Shown one piece after another: positions 42,774 through 51,948 of a stretch of 64,000 nt of DNA (the first letter of the stretch is position 1; every line of letters begins with the position of its first letter). The position numbers and the translations under genes are program-made. Below the pieces are notes generated by a model, which was not told the DNA's origin, did no database searches, and was given only the letters and a program-made list of their open reading frames with translations. Source of the DNA: CAKZNE01 sp040222435 (GTDB lineage: Bacteria; Bacteroidota; Bacteroidia; Flavobacteriales; Schleiferiaceae); assembly GCA_965212245.1 (NCBI GenBank), contig OZ243107.1, positions 3,658,001 to 3,722,000 of the forward strand. Reading direction: 5' to 3'.

Positions 42774-42883
42774 AAGCCGTAATGTTGACTAATGAAATAA
42801 TATATGATCAACTGCACCAACAAAAAAAGCAGTACCAAGAGGTACAGCTGTCTCCAGCTTTTAAAAAATTTAGGGTTGCTCAT
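42770..42883 (-). CDS. 37-residue single-pass membrane peptide, possible symporter subunit
   Basis: The frame runs from ATG 42883 to TGA at 42772-42770. It encodes a basic amphipathic start (MSNPKFFKSWRQLYLL), one strongly hydrophobic helix and a short polar end (YYFISQHYGL). It overlaps the end of the deacetylase gene by 14 bases and the ATG of the symporter gene by 4 bases (ATGA), so all three are tightly coupled. Small membrane proteins encoded just before SSS transporters are known as partners, for example YhdT with PanF and YjcH with ActP. This peptide is shorter, and homology to them is not claimed. The tight overlaps on both sides make a real gene likely. Confidence 0.72.
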   Translation of the reverse strand: MSNPKFFKSWRQLYLLVLLFLLVQLIIYYFISQHYGL

Positions 42884-45338
42884 CAGGTACAGGGTTGGTA
42901 TAACTAAGAATATTAGCCATTAAACGGTAGGCTCCCGCTACACCAGCCGGCAATTCCCTGAAAAAAGAGATGCCTGTGTATATAAATGCTCCTTTACCAT
43001 AATTACCGATCAATAACCCTCCCTTTCGATCCGGTTCACCCACATCATGCCAGGCCAATGGAGTTTCATAAGCCTCATCCCAGCTACCGGCAAAATACAA
43101 TCCGCGTTCCTGTACCCATCCTTCAAAATCTTTTTCAGATAAACTATTGGGTTTATTAAAAACAGGATGTTGTGGATTCATAAATTTGGCTTCAGCATTT
43201 TCTTCAGTAACTCTTTCACGGCTTAGCTCAAAAGGGTACGGACCAATATCCTGCGTTAGTAAATCGCGGGAACGGGTGTTGTACTGCACAATATAGTTAC
43301 CTCCGTTCTTTACATATTCCATTAATATCGGCTTAGCTATGGGAAGCCATTCCTCGGTGTTATAGGCACGTATTCCGGCAACAATAGCTTTGTAATTACT
43401 GAGATCACGGGTGGTAATCAACTCTTTATCCAGAATATCTACCTCATAGCCCATGCGGGCTATAGCCTCGGCCACTTTATCTCCGGCACCGGGAATATAA
43501 CCTATTAACAGTCCTTTCTTTTTCAGGCTGATGCGTATCAGATCTAACTTAAGCTCTGTAAAAACCACTTGTTTTTCGATATGATCATAATCCATTTCGG
43601 CCAAACTGTGCACTTTTTCAGTACCATTAAAATTCACCTTCAGAGATTGGGTTTCTGCTCCTTCCAAAGGGGTAATCTCAATTGGGTATACAGATGTGGC
43701 TCCTGCTTTGTCCGCTTTTAATTCAATGCGCGAAGGAGTAACCTTCCAGCCCTTGGCTGATAGAGAAATGACACCATCATCAGGCGTAAAATGGCGCACC
43801 AAAAGGTTAATAATTTGAGGTTTATCCTTATAGAAAAGGAGATTATCTTCTGCTATAGAGGCTACTACTTCAGGCACCACTACAGTGGGCCTGATAATTT
43901 CACCCTCAACCCGGTTCGAAAATTTATAACGAACCGGAACTGAAAAACTCAGAGGCGTTTGATTGACGGTTAATTCTACTTTCACACTAATAGCCGGGTC
44001 ATTTTCCGGTTTACCAATCAGCCTCATGTCTTTTACCTGATACAGGTTTTCAAAGCCCTGCAGCAGCCAATACGGCTGCGAAAGGGTAGTTTTAACGGTA
44101 GATTTAAGCTTCACGCTATAGGGTTCATTTACCGTTAATAGCTGATCTACCTCCTCGCTTTCAGACTTCAACACAAGTCGATCGAATTTCACCGATTGCT
44201 CCAGTGCATTACGTTGCAGAACTTTAACTTCAACCTCCAGCGGTTCTCCGGGGCTTACATACTCCACCTCACTCAAAGCCTCCAGGTGCAGACCCAAAAC
44301 ACTTTTAAGGATGAGATCAATATGACTCCTGAAATAATCACTCTTGGCTTTATCATTAATAGCCGTTGATTTTTCTTTAAGCTCCAGTAAGGCAGGTAAG
44401 GATTTTTGTGGGTTAAGAGGGTCAAATTGCTTAATAATTTTATCCAGTAGTTTATCACCTTCCTTAAAGCCAAAGCGCTCCCACTTTGAAGATATCCCCT
44501 GGAAAATATCACCTTGCGCTTGTTCTCCTCCCAGGTACATCAGGTACTCGGTTTGCTTGCCCCGGTCAATAGAAACTCCAAAACCCTGGCTTTTATGCTG
44601 GGTACGGCTCATAGAAGCCAGTTCATTATAGGAGGTTCCCTGGAGAGGGTTATATCCACCTACCTCTACAGATACATATTTATCATCGGCCCGGGCAATG
44701 CTGTCTAACTTTGGATTCCACCAACTGCTGGCATTCCAGTAAATTCTTTTGGGTTGCCAGGTATCCGCATATTTTAATTGTTCCGGAAAGGCAGTTTTGC
44801 TGGCCGCCATAGTAAATGCCTCAATTCCCAGCATAGCGGAAGCCGTATGGTGACCGTGGCCACCCCTCGTATCAGGTGGAAAACGGGTGATAATCACATC
44901 CGGTCTGAACTTCCGGATCACAAAAACCACATCCGATAGAACTGCCTCCTTATCCCATTTTTCGAGGGTTTCATCCGCGGTTTTAGAATAACCAAAATCC
45001 ACCGCTCTGGAAAAGAATTGTTCGCCACCATCTATACGTCTGGCGTGCAGCAACTCCTGAGTACGCAGCACCCCCAAAGCCGGCCCTAACTCTGTACCAA
45101 TAAGGTTTTGTCCGCCATCTCCACGGGTCAGTGAAAGATAAGCCGTACGGGCACCGTATCCATTTACCAGCCATGAGATCATCCGGGTATTCTCATCATC
45201 CGGGTGAGCCGCCAAATACAATACCGTGGTACTGTTCTGTAGTTTTTGGAGTTCATGTAATATCTCTGATGAACTTTGGGAGTGGGCTCCTATTGTAAAG
45301 GTTGTAAAAAGCAGGCAAAAGATAATTCTGAAATCCAT
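42870..45338 (-). CDS. Secreted PIG-L family deacetylase with C-terminal amidotransferase-like domain
   Basis: The 822-residue precursor has a signal peptide (MDFRIIFCLLFTTFTIGAHS). The PIG-L/LmbE zinc deacetylase domain covers about 36-250, with metal motif AAHPDDE (H45, D48) and a second site GGHGHHTAS (H161-H164). Middle regions are beta-rich, resembling Ig-like or NPCBM-associated (NEW3) folds (VSPGEPLEVEVKVLQRN, DGVISLSAKGWKVTPSRIELK in pieces). The final ~190 residues look like a glutamine-amidotransferase-like fold (YKAIVAGIRAYNTEEW, YVKNGGNYIVQYNT, GAFIYTGISFFRELPAGV). It probably removes acetyl groups from an N-acetylglucosamine-type compound outside the cytoplasm. It is followed by the overlapping membrane peptide and the symporter. 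Confidence 0.88.
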   Translation of the reverse strand: MDFRIIFCLLFTTFTIGAHSQSSSEILHELQKLQNSTTVLYLAAHPDDENTRMISWLVNGYGARTAYLSLTRGDGGQNLIGTELGPALGVLRTQELLHARRIDGGEQFFSRAVDFGYSKTADETLEKWDKEAVLSDVVFVIRKFRPDVIITRFPPDTRGGHGHHTASAMLGIEAFTMAASKTAFPEQLKYADTWQPKRIYWNASSWWNPKLDSIARADDKYVSVEVGGYNPLQGTSYNELASMSRTQHKSQGFGVSIDRGKQTEYLMYLGGEQAQGDIFQGISSKWERFGFKEGDKLLDKIIKQFDPLNPQKSLPALLELKEKSTAINDKAKSDYFRSHIDLILKSVLGLHLEALSEVEYVSPGEPLEVEVKVLQRNALEQSVKFDRLVLKSESEEVDQLLTVNEPYSVKLKSTVKTTLSQPYWLLQGFENLYQVKDMRLIGKPENDPAISVKVELTVNQTPLSFSVPVRYKFSNRVEGEIIRPTVVVPEVVASIAEDNLLFYKDKPQIINLLVRHFTPDDGVISLSAKGWKVTPSRIELKADKAGATSVYPIEITPLEGAETQSLKVNFNGTEKVHSLAEMDYDHIEKQVVFTELKLDLIRISLKKKGLLIGYIPGAGDKVAEAIARMGYEVDILDKELITTRDLSNYKAIVAGIRAYNTEEWLPIAKPILMEYVKNGGNYIVQYNTRSRDLLTQDIGPYPFELSRERVTEENAEAKFMNPQHPVFNKPNSLSEKDFEGWVQERGLYFAGSWDEAYETPLAWHDVGEPDRKGGLLIGNYGKGAFIYTGISFFRELPAGVAGAYRLMANILSYTNPVPDEQP

Positions 45339-45362
45339 GAGATGCTATTTGTTTTCGGTGCT

Positions 45363-45370
45363 CAAAAATA
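45363..45370 (-). promoter_or_regulatory. Possible -7 element of the deacetylase operon
   Basis: TATTTTTG on the minus strand, 24 bases before the ATG at 45338, matches TAnnTTTG. No upstream TTTG was seen at the proper distance. It lies beside the inverted repeat at 45397-45418. Confidence 0.3.
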
Positions 45371-45396
45371 TAAATACCCTTGGGCTTTGCATGGCC

Positions 45397-45418
45397 ATTA
45401 CCACGGAAATGTGGTAAT
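45397..45418. promoter_or_regulatory. Inverted repeat in divergent promoter region, possible operator
   Basis: ATTACCAC (45397-45404) and GTGGTAAT (45411-45418) form a perfect 8-base inverted repeat with a 6-base centre. It lies in the 169-base gap between the divergent deacetylase operon and the subtilisin-like T9SS gene. It is not followed by a T tract, so it looks more like a dimeric regulator site than a terminator. Confidence 0.45.
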
Positions 45419-45507
45419 TATCAATAAGTTCTATCAAAGTATTGCTTCCAAACCCTAAGTATTTGTTAAATAGATGTTAATTTTAAAGCCCTAAAACACA
45501 TAATTTG

Positions 45508-48500
45508 ATGAAAAAGCTGCTACTGATTGGGTTTCCACTTTTGTGGATTACCGGAACTCTTTATGCTCAGAAGAAACAGGAAAACACCTACCCTGTATTA
45601 CTTACCAACCAAACCCTGCATTACAGCAATGATCAGCATACACCCCAAAACCTGGCTTTAACACCTGGTGAGTTGGTCAATGATCATGTATATCGTATAA
45701 TTCAATTAAAGGGTATTCACCTGGGTGAATCAGAACTTGGCTTTACCGCTTTGGAATACCTGCCGAAACACGCAGCTATCGTTAGTATACCGCGTGAAAA
45801 TTATAATTCAGTACGAGAAAAAATCATCGCCAGAGGCGGATGGATGGCACGCCTGGCTCCTTCCATGAAGTTATCCAGGCGCCTGTTTCAAAATAATATC
45901 CCTGAATGGGCCTGGATAGATCAACAGCAATTTAAAGGATGGCTGCGCTATTTTCCGGACCTGCCTCATGAAGGAGTACGTCAACAATTAAAAAGTAATG
46001 GCTATTATATAGTCGGTGAAAATGCATCCGAAAAACTTTTTTCTGTTATTCTTAACGCGGATGAAGTGAATAGAACGGCCGCTCTGCCCTTTATAATGTA
46101 TGTGCAGGAAATGGAAGATCCCGGGCAGCCTGAAAACTCTACCGCCCGCACCAATCACCGCATTAATACTTTACAGTCCGTATACCCGGGAGCTCCTCAA
46201 TACGATGGTTCCAATGTGGTTGTGGGGATTGGTGATGATGGTGAAATAGGCCCTCATATTGATTACAAAGGCCGGCTCATTCAAAATGCCGGTTCTTCAA
46301 ACGGTGATCATGGCGATCACGTGGCCGGAACTGTTTTTGGAGCAGGTAACCTGAATCCTCTGGGAAAAGGAATGGCTCCCGGAGCGGAAGTTTATTACCA
46401 GTCTTATCCCTCCAACCTCAACTCTGCAGATTTCAATTATGATAATCGCGAAGTAAGGGTTACCAATAGTTCTTACTCCAATGGATGTAATGCGGGTTAC
46501 ACCAATTTCACGCGTCAGATGGATCAGGATCTTATGGACAACCCTACCCTTCTCCATGTTTTTTCAGCCGGTAATAATGGTACCAGTGATTGTAACTATG
46601 GTGCCGGTGCCGGATGGGGAAATGTAACCGGTGGACATAAAATTGCCAAAAACGTAGTGGCGGTAGCTAACCTCAGCAGACTGGACGTTCTTTCAAGTTC
46701 CAGTAGCCGGGGCCCGGCCAGTGACGGACGTATTAAACCAGATGTGGCAGCGGTAGGATCAAGTGTTTTCAGTACTACCAATCCCAATTTATACACCACC
46801 AAATCAGGAACTTCTATGGCCGCCCCGGGTGTTGCCGGAACGGTGGCGGTGCTTTATGAAGCTTTCAGGGATAATAATTCCGGTACTGACCCGGAATCAG
46901 GTTTATTGAAAGCCATTTTGATGAACACCTCAGATGACCTGGGTAATTCAGGTCCTGATTTCAGATACGGTTACGGACGTGTAAATGCACGCAGAGCTCA
47001 TAAGGTTATTGAGGATAAAAGTCACCTGACAGATAGTGTGACTGATGGAAATTCAAAAAACTTTCAACTGAATGTACCGGCTAATATAGCTGAGGCACGT
47101 ATTATGCTTTATTGGTCTGATCTGCCTGCTTCAACCCTGGCTGCCCGTGCGCTGGTAAATGATCTTGACCTGGAAATAGTTTACGGTGGAGCCACTCTTC
47201 AGCCCTGGGTATTGGATCCGGCTCCCCAGGCTTCCAGCCTCAATGCCATCGCTGTTCAGGGCCGGGATTCGCTAAACAATGTGGAACAGATCACTATCAA
47301 TAACCCTTCAGGAACTCTTGATATCACGGTTTCTGGTTTTGACATTCCTTCAGGCGATCAAAAATTTTATGTGGTTTATGAATTTATTGAGGATGAAGTT
47401 GTGCTGACCTATCCGATGGGTGGCGAAGGCCTTGTTCCCGGAGAAACAGAATACATCCGTTGGGATGCTCCGGCCGGAAACAGCTCTTTTACACTGGAGT
47501 ATAGCACTGATGCGGGCATAAGCTGGCAAAACATCAGTACCAATGTTCCGGCTAATCGCAGATATTATGCATGGTCTGTACCCAATCAGGTAGATGGTGA
47601 TTATAAGGTCCGTGTAAGCCGCAATGGTAAATTCTCCGTTTCTCCCGGATTGTTCAGCGTGATCGGGGTACCAGCTAACCTGGATATACCCAGATCCTGT
47701 CCGGATTCACTTTTGCTAACCTGGGATTCAGTAGCCAATGCTGCAGCCTACGTTGTTTACAGGCTGGGTGCCCGGTATATGGATTCCATCGGAACCACGG
47801 CTAATACCTTTTTTAACGTACTCAATAATAATCCTTCCAATGAGGACTGGTTTAGTGTAGCTGCAATTGCTCCCAGCGGCTCGGCCGGCAGGAGAGCATT
47901 GGCAATACAAAAGCCTCTGGGTGTGTTCAACTGCGCATTACAAAATGATGTAGCACTGGCTGAAGTGGTTTCTCCCGCTCCCGGTGCTTTACCGGATTGT
48001 TTTAATTACAATAATGTGCCGGTTACTGTAAGACTCTTCAACAATGGTTCGAATCCGGTTTCCAATTTTACTTTGAATTATAGTTTTGATAATGGCCCGG
48101 TGGTTTCAGGTACCGTAAACGGACCTATTGGTGCCGGAAGTTTTATAGATTATACCTTCCCGGGCTCTTCGGTAAGCCTGTCATCCAGTCATACCATCCA
48201 GGTATATGGAGATTATACGGCAGATGAGAACCCTTATAACGATACCCTTTTCCGAGAAATTGATGTGTACACAAGTTCAACGGTTACCCTTCCTTATAGT
48301 CAGGATTTTGAAAATTTCAATAACTGCTCCACAGCCTCTGATTGTGAACAAACCACCTGTGGCCTTTCAGCTGGTTGGGTAAATCCGGTTAACGGACTGT
48401 CTGACGATATAGACTGGCGTACCAATAGTGGACCCACACCTTCCAATTTTACCGGCCCCAGTGTGGATCACACTCCCGGTTCAGGAAACGGGAAATATCT

Positions 48501-50397
48501 ATACCTGGAAGCCTCAGGCGGATGTGATTCCAGCGAAGCCTGGCTGATGTCTCCCTGTATTGATCTGACTACAGCCACCTCTCCCCTTCTGGACTTCTGG
48601 TATCACATGAATGGGGCTAATATGGGAACTTTGAGCGTTGACATTTTTGACGGTTCGGAATGGAATTATGATGTGGTGCCTGTCATTTCAGGAAACCAGG
48701 GCACCAGTTGGAAAAAACAACGTGTGAACCTGTTGCCTTATGCGGGAGGAACTATTACGGTTCGCTTTAGAGGTAAAACCGGAAACGATTATACATCAGA
48801 TGTGAGTATTGATGCTATTAACTTCTTTGAAAACATACAGTCGCCATCTGCTTCTTTTAATCAGGATAATGGTGAAACCTGTATTGACGGAGTGGTGAAT
48901 TTTACAGATGTTTCCACCAATGCTCCTACGGCATGGCAATGGGATATCCAGCCTAATACTTTTGCTTTTGTAGGAGGTACTAACGCTACTTCTCAGGATA
49001 TTTCGGTTCAATTCCAAAATGTAGGTACGTATCAGGTTACTTTAAGTGTGACCAATGCTTTTGGAAACGACACTTTGATTAAAACCAATGCCGTTACAGT
49101 AGACCCCGGTGTTCCGGCTCCGGTGTTCCAGGATTTTGAGGTGCCCTTGTTTCCTCCCGCTGACTGGGCCCTGGATAACCCTGATGGGTTTACTGCCTGG
49201 GAACCATCTACAGTTACGGGATCAGGAGGTGGCTCTACGGAGGCCGCTTTGTTTGATAACTTCAGCAGTGCCAACCTGGGGCAAAATGACGGCCTTCTTA
49301 CTATGAATATAGACTTGAGAAATACGGTGAGCCCTATCCTCTTCTTTGATGTAGCCCACGCAGCCAACCCCGGAAAAGAAGATTCGCTCATCATTGATAT
49401 TTCGACCAACTGCGGGTTTGATTTCCAGCGAACGGTTTATCAAAAAGGAAGTAGCCAGTTACAGACCAGTGCAGCCACTACTTCATTTTTTATTCCCTCT
49501 TCCGCAGCTGACTGGCGAAGAGACACCCTGGACCTGGCACCTTATGTAGGTTCCAATATTCAGATCAGGTTCCGCAACTATTCAGACGTGGGTAACGCTG
49601 TCTATCTGGACAATATCCAGCTGGTTTCGTCTACCGTACAGGCACCCCTGGCCCAGTTCAGCGTGAATGATACACTGGCTTGTTTAAATGATGATCTTAC
49701 TTTTACTGATCTGAGTAGTGGCGGAACAGCTACTTCATACACCTGGGACTTCGGTTCGGATGCGGTACCCAATACAGCTTCGTCAGCCGGCCCTCACACC
49801 GTGAAATTTGTGCGTACCGGAACACAAGTGGTAACACTTACGGTATCCAATAGTGGTGGCTTCAACCAACATACTATTGTAATAGATGTAAAACGTAAGC
49901 CACTGAGTGTGTTCAATACAACTACGGTTAACCCACTTACCGTGCAGTTCAATGACCTGAGCCTTTACGATCCGGTTGAGTGGTATTGGGACTTTGGCGA
50001 TGGTGATACGTCCAGTTTGCAAAATCCATTACACACATATACAGCAGCTGGTACTTACAATGTATATCAAAAAGTAACCAACCGCTGTGGATTTACGGAC
50101 AGAACGGTAACCGTAGCCCTGATAAGTACTCCTGAACAAGAAAAGTTATACACTATAAGTCTGTACCCCAATCCTCATACAGGCATATTTAATGTGCAAA
50201 TGGAAGGCATTGCCGGCCAAACTGTGGGTGTACAGATCATGGATCTGAGTGGTAAAATAATACAGAGTTCCCACCGGGAGGTACCGGGTGGTTCAGGCAC
50301 TATGGAATTTGATCTCCACGAAGCCTCGTCTGGCGTGTATATGATCCGTTTACAAACTGAAAACGATACACACGTTCTTCGGATGGTAAAAGAATAA
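45508..50397 (+). CDS. T9SS-exported subtilisin-like (S8) protease
   Basis: The ATG at 45508 gives 1629 residues with a signal peptide (MKKLLLIGFPLLWITGTLYAQ). An N-terminal prodomain-like region reaches about 210. The S8 catalytic domain has the Asp motif VVVGIGDDGEIG (about 243), the His motif NGDHGDHVAGT (H268), the oxyanion region FSAGNNG and the Ser motif KSGTSMAAPG (S436). Beyond about 510 come beta-sandwich domains. These include a MAM/jelly-roll-like unit (LPYSQDFENFNNC to SIDAINFFEN), a second one (FQDFEVPLFPPADW to VYLDNIQLV) and three PKD-like domains (TAWQWDIQP, TSYTWDFGSD, VEWYWDFGDGDT). The sorting domain is YTISLYPNPHTGIFNVQ to the end. A strong terminator follows. It is probably a surface or secreted protease. 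Confidence 0.93.
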   Translation: MKKLLLIGFPLLWITGTLYAQKKQENTYPVLLTNQTLHYSNDQHTPQNLALTPGELVNDHVYRIIQLKGIHLGESELGFTALEYLPKHAAIVSIPRENYNSVREKIIARGGWMARLAPSMKLSRRLFQNNIPEWAWIDQQQFKGWLRYFPDLPHEGVRQQLKSNGYYIVGENASEKLFSVILNADEVNRTAALPFIMYVQEMEDPGQPENSTARTNHRINTLQSVYPGAPQYDGSNVVVGIGDDGEIGPHIDYKGRLIQNAGSSNGDHGDHVAGTVFGAGNLNPLGKGMAPGAEVYYQSYPSNLNSADFNYDNREVRVTNSSYSNGCNAGYTNFTRQMDQDLMDNPTLLHVFSAGNNGTSDCNYGAGAGWGNVTGGHKIAKNVVAVANLSRLDVLSSSSSRGPASDGRIKPDVAAVGSSVFSTTNPNLYTTKSGTSMAAPGVAGTVAVLYEAFRDNNSGTDPESGLLKAILMNTSDDLGNSGPDFRYGYGRVNARRAHKVIEDKSHLTDSVTDGNSKNFQLNVPANIAEARIMLYWSDLPASTLAARALVNDLDLEIVYGGATLQPWVLDPAPQASSLNAIAVQGRDSLNNVEQITINNPSGTLDITVSGFDIPSGDQKFYVVYEFIEDEVVLTYPMGGEGLVPGETEYIRWDAPAGNSSFTLEYSTDAGISWQNISTNVPANRRYYAWSVPNQVDGDYKVRVSRNGKFSVSPGLFSVIGVPANLDIPRSCPDSLLLTWDSVANAAAYVVYRLGARYMDSIGTTANTFFNVLNNNPSNEDWFSVAAIAPSGSAGRRALAIQKPLGVFNCALQNDVALAEVVSPAPGALPDCFNYNNVPVTVRLFNNGSNPVSNFTLNYSFDNGPVVSGTVNGPIGAGSFIDYTFPGSSVSLSSSHTIQVYGDYTADENPYNDTLFREIDVYTSSTVTLPYSQDFENFNNCSTASDCEQTTCGLSAGWVNPVNGLSDDIDWRTNSGPTPSNFTGPSVDHTPGSGNGKYLYLEASGGCDSSEAWLMSPCIDLTTATSPLLDFWYHMNGANMGTLSVDIFDGSEWNYDVVPVISGNQGTSWKKQRVNLLPYAGGTITVRFRGKTGNDYTSDVSIDAINFFENIQSPSASFNQDNGETCIDGVVNFTDVSTNAPTAWQWDIQPNTFAFVGGTNATSQDISVQFQNVGTYQVTLSVTNAFGNDTLIKTNAVTVDPGVPAPVFQDFEVPLFPPADWALDNPDGFTAWEPSTVTGSGGGSTEAALFDNFSSANLGQNDGLLTMNIDLRNTVSPILFFDVAHAANPGKEDSLIIDISTNCGFDFQRTVYQKGSSQLQTSAATTSFFIPSSAADWRRDTLDLAPYVGSNIQIRFRNYSDVGNAVYLDNIQLVSSTVQAPLAQFSVNDTLACLNDDLTFTDLSSGGTATSYTWDFGSDAVPNTASSAGPHTVKFVRTGTQVVTLTVSNSGGFNQHTIVIDVKRKPLSVFNTTTVNPLTVQFNDLSLYDPVEWYWDFGDGDTSSLQNPLHTYTAAGTYNVYQKVTNRCGFTDRTVTVALISTPEQEKLYTISLYPNPHTGIFNVQMEGIAGQTVGVQIMDLSGKIIQSSHREVPGGSGTMEFDLHEASSGVYMIRLQTENDTHVLRMVKE

Positions 50398-50424
50398 TAG
50401 TAGAATAAAGTATCAAAAGTTATA

Positions 50425-51885
50425 TCAGCCCCTGGTTTCCTCAACCGGGGGTTGTTTTTTTGATACCAGCAGGTGTAAGCCTATGTAAGTCAGCAGTCCG
50501 TTTACCATAAGCAATTCAAAACCAAACTCATAATTAAACCAGTCTTTGGAGTTGTTTTTAAGAATATAACTTAGTACTGGCGCTGCCACAGCTACCACGG
50601 GTACCCACTTATCTTTAACGTTTAATTTATTGAATAAGCCAAAGGCATATAAACCCAGCAATGGACCATACGTATAACCGGCTGCTACAAATAACTCCTT
50701 GATCACACTTTCATCAACCGTATACTTAAACACCAGAATCACTAAAAGCAGGATGATGGAAAAAGCAATATGCACCCATTTTCGCACCTGCTTACCCCTG
50801 ACTTTTTCCATCTTTTTTATATCCAGAAAGTCTACACAAAAAGAGGTGGTTAAAGCAGTTAAAGCCGAATCTGCACTACTATAGGCAGCCGCTATAAGGC
50901 CAATTATAAAGAATATAGCTACCACCAGCCCCAATTCTCCGCTTAACGCTACAGCCGGGTATAAGCGATCTCCCACTTCACTGATTCCGGAGGCATCAGC
51001 ATAATCATACAACAGTACACCCAGGCTCAAAAAAATCAGGTTTACCACTACCAATACGATACTAAGCCAGAACATATTTTTCTGAGCATCACCTAATGAA
51101 CGACAGCTCAGGTTCTTCTGCATCATGTCCTGATCCAGGCCCGTCATTACAATGGTGATAAAGGCTCCGGACAAAAACTGTGTCCAGAAAAAATTAGGTG
51201 TTCCCCAGCCTTCCCAGAAGAAAATTTTGGATTTTGGGGAATCAACAATGTAGGAGATCAGGCTCTGATCCGGTAATAATTTATCCTTGATGAGCCAAAC
51301 CGTAAGGATCACTGCGGTAAGCATAAAAGCCGTTTGCAGCGTATCTGTCCAAATAATGGTTTTAATACCGGACCTGAAGGTATACACCCATATCAGTAAA
51401 ATAGTAACCATCACCGTGACCCAGAAGGGTACGCCATACTGATCAAACACAGCGTATTGCAATACTATAGCTACGAGATACAGCCGGAAGGAAGCACCGA
51501 TAATACGCGAAAGAAGAAAGAAGAAAGCACCGGTTTTATACGAGTAAAATCCAAATCGCTGATCCAGGTACGTATATATAGAAGTAAGTTCCAGTTTATA
51601 ATATAAAGGGAGCAATACTTTAATAATAACCACATAGCCCAGCAGGTAACCCAGCACCACCTGCATATAAGCAAAACTGCTGTCACTCACCCAACCCGGA
51701 ACGGAAATAAAAGTCACTCCACTCAGGGAGGCTCCTACCATACCGAAAGCTACTACATACCAAGGGCTTTGCCGGTTCCCTAAAAAAAAGGCATCGTTAT
51801 CATCCTTGCGGCCCGTGAAATATGAAACCATGATCAACAGTAAAAAATACAGGCCGATTATAGTCATGATAAGCGTTGCGGTCAT
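50425..51885 (-). CDS. Sodium:solute symporter (SSS family)
   Basis: The 486-residue inner-membrane transporter has about 13 hydrophobic helices and the family signatures DDNDAFFLGNRQSPWYVV, RSGIKTIIWTDTLQ and YSSADSALTALTTSF. The arginine/tryptophan-rich gate GASLSGVTFISVPGWV lies in helix 2. It lacks the long hydrophilic insert of the other symporter in the window and has no small companion gene before it. It is flanked by the protease gene (convergent) and recR (divergent, 63-base gap), so it appears monocistronic. The substrate is not predictable. The C-terminal codons overlap the hairpin terminator of the protease gene. Confidence 0.92.
   Translation of the reverse strand: MTATLIMTIIGLYFLLLIMVSYFTGRKDDNDAFFLGNRQSPWYVVAFGMVGASLSGVTFISVPGWVSDSSFAYMQVVLGYLLGYVVIIKVLLPLYYKLELTSIYTYLDQRFGFYSYKTGAFFFLLSRIIGASFRLYLVAIVLQYAVFDQYGVPFWVTVMVTILLIWVYTFRSGIKTIIWTDTLQTAFMLTAVILTVWLIKDKLLPDQSLISYIVDSPKSKIFFWEGWGTPNFFWTQFLSGAFITIVMTGLDQDMMQKNLSCRSLGDAQKNMFWLSIVLVVVNLIFLSLGVLLYDYADASGISEVGDRLYPAVALSGELGLVVAIFFIIGLIAAAYSSADSALTALTTSFCVDFLDIKKMEKVRGKQVRKWVHIAFSIILLLVILVFKYTVDESVIKELFVAAGYTYGPLLGLYAFGLFNKLNVKDKWVPVVAVAAPVLSYILKNNSKDWFNYEFGFELLMVNGLLTYIGLHLLVSKKQPPVEETRG
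50426..50461 (+). terminator. Rho-independent terminator of the S8 protease gene
   Basis: A 12-base-pair stem (50426-50437 with 50443-50454, two wobble pairs) with a 5-base loop is followed by seven T residues. It overlaps the final codons of the convergent symporter gene. Confidence 0.85.
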
Positions 51886-51912
51886 ACCTTAATTTTTAGC
51901 AAAAGAAAATAA

Positions 51913-51940
51913 TTTGTCTTCAAATGAGTCCATATCTTTG
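51913..51940 (+). promoter_or_regulatory. Bacteroidota-type promoter of recR
   Basis: TTTG (51913-51916) and TATCTTTG (51933-51940) are separated by 16 bases. The ATG at 51949 is only 8 bases after the box, so the expected transcript has almost no leader. Confidence 0.5.
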
Positions 51941-51948
51941 AACTTCTT

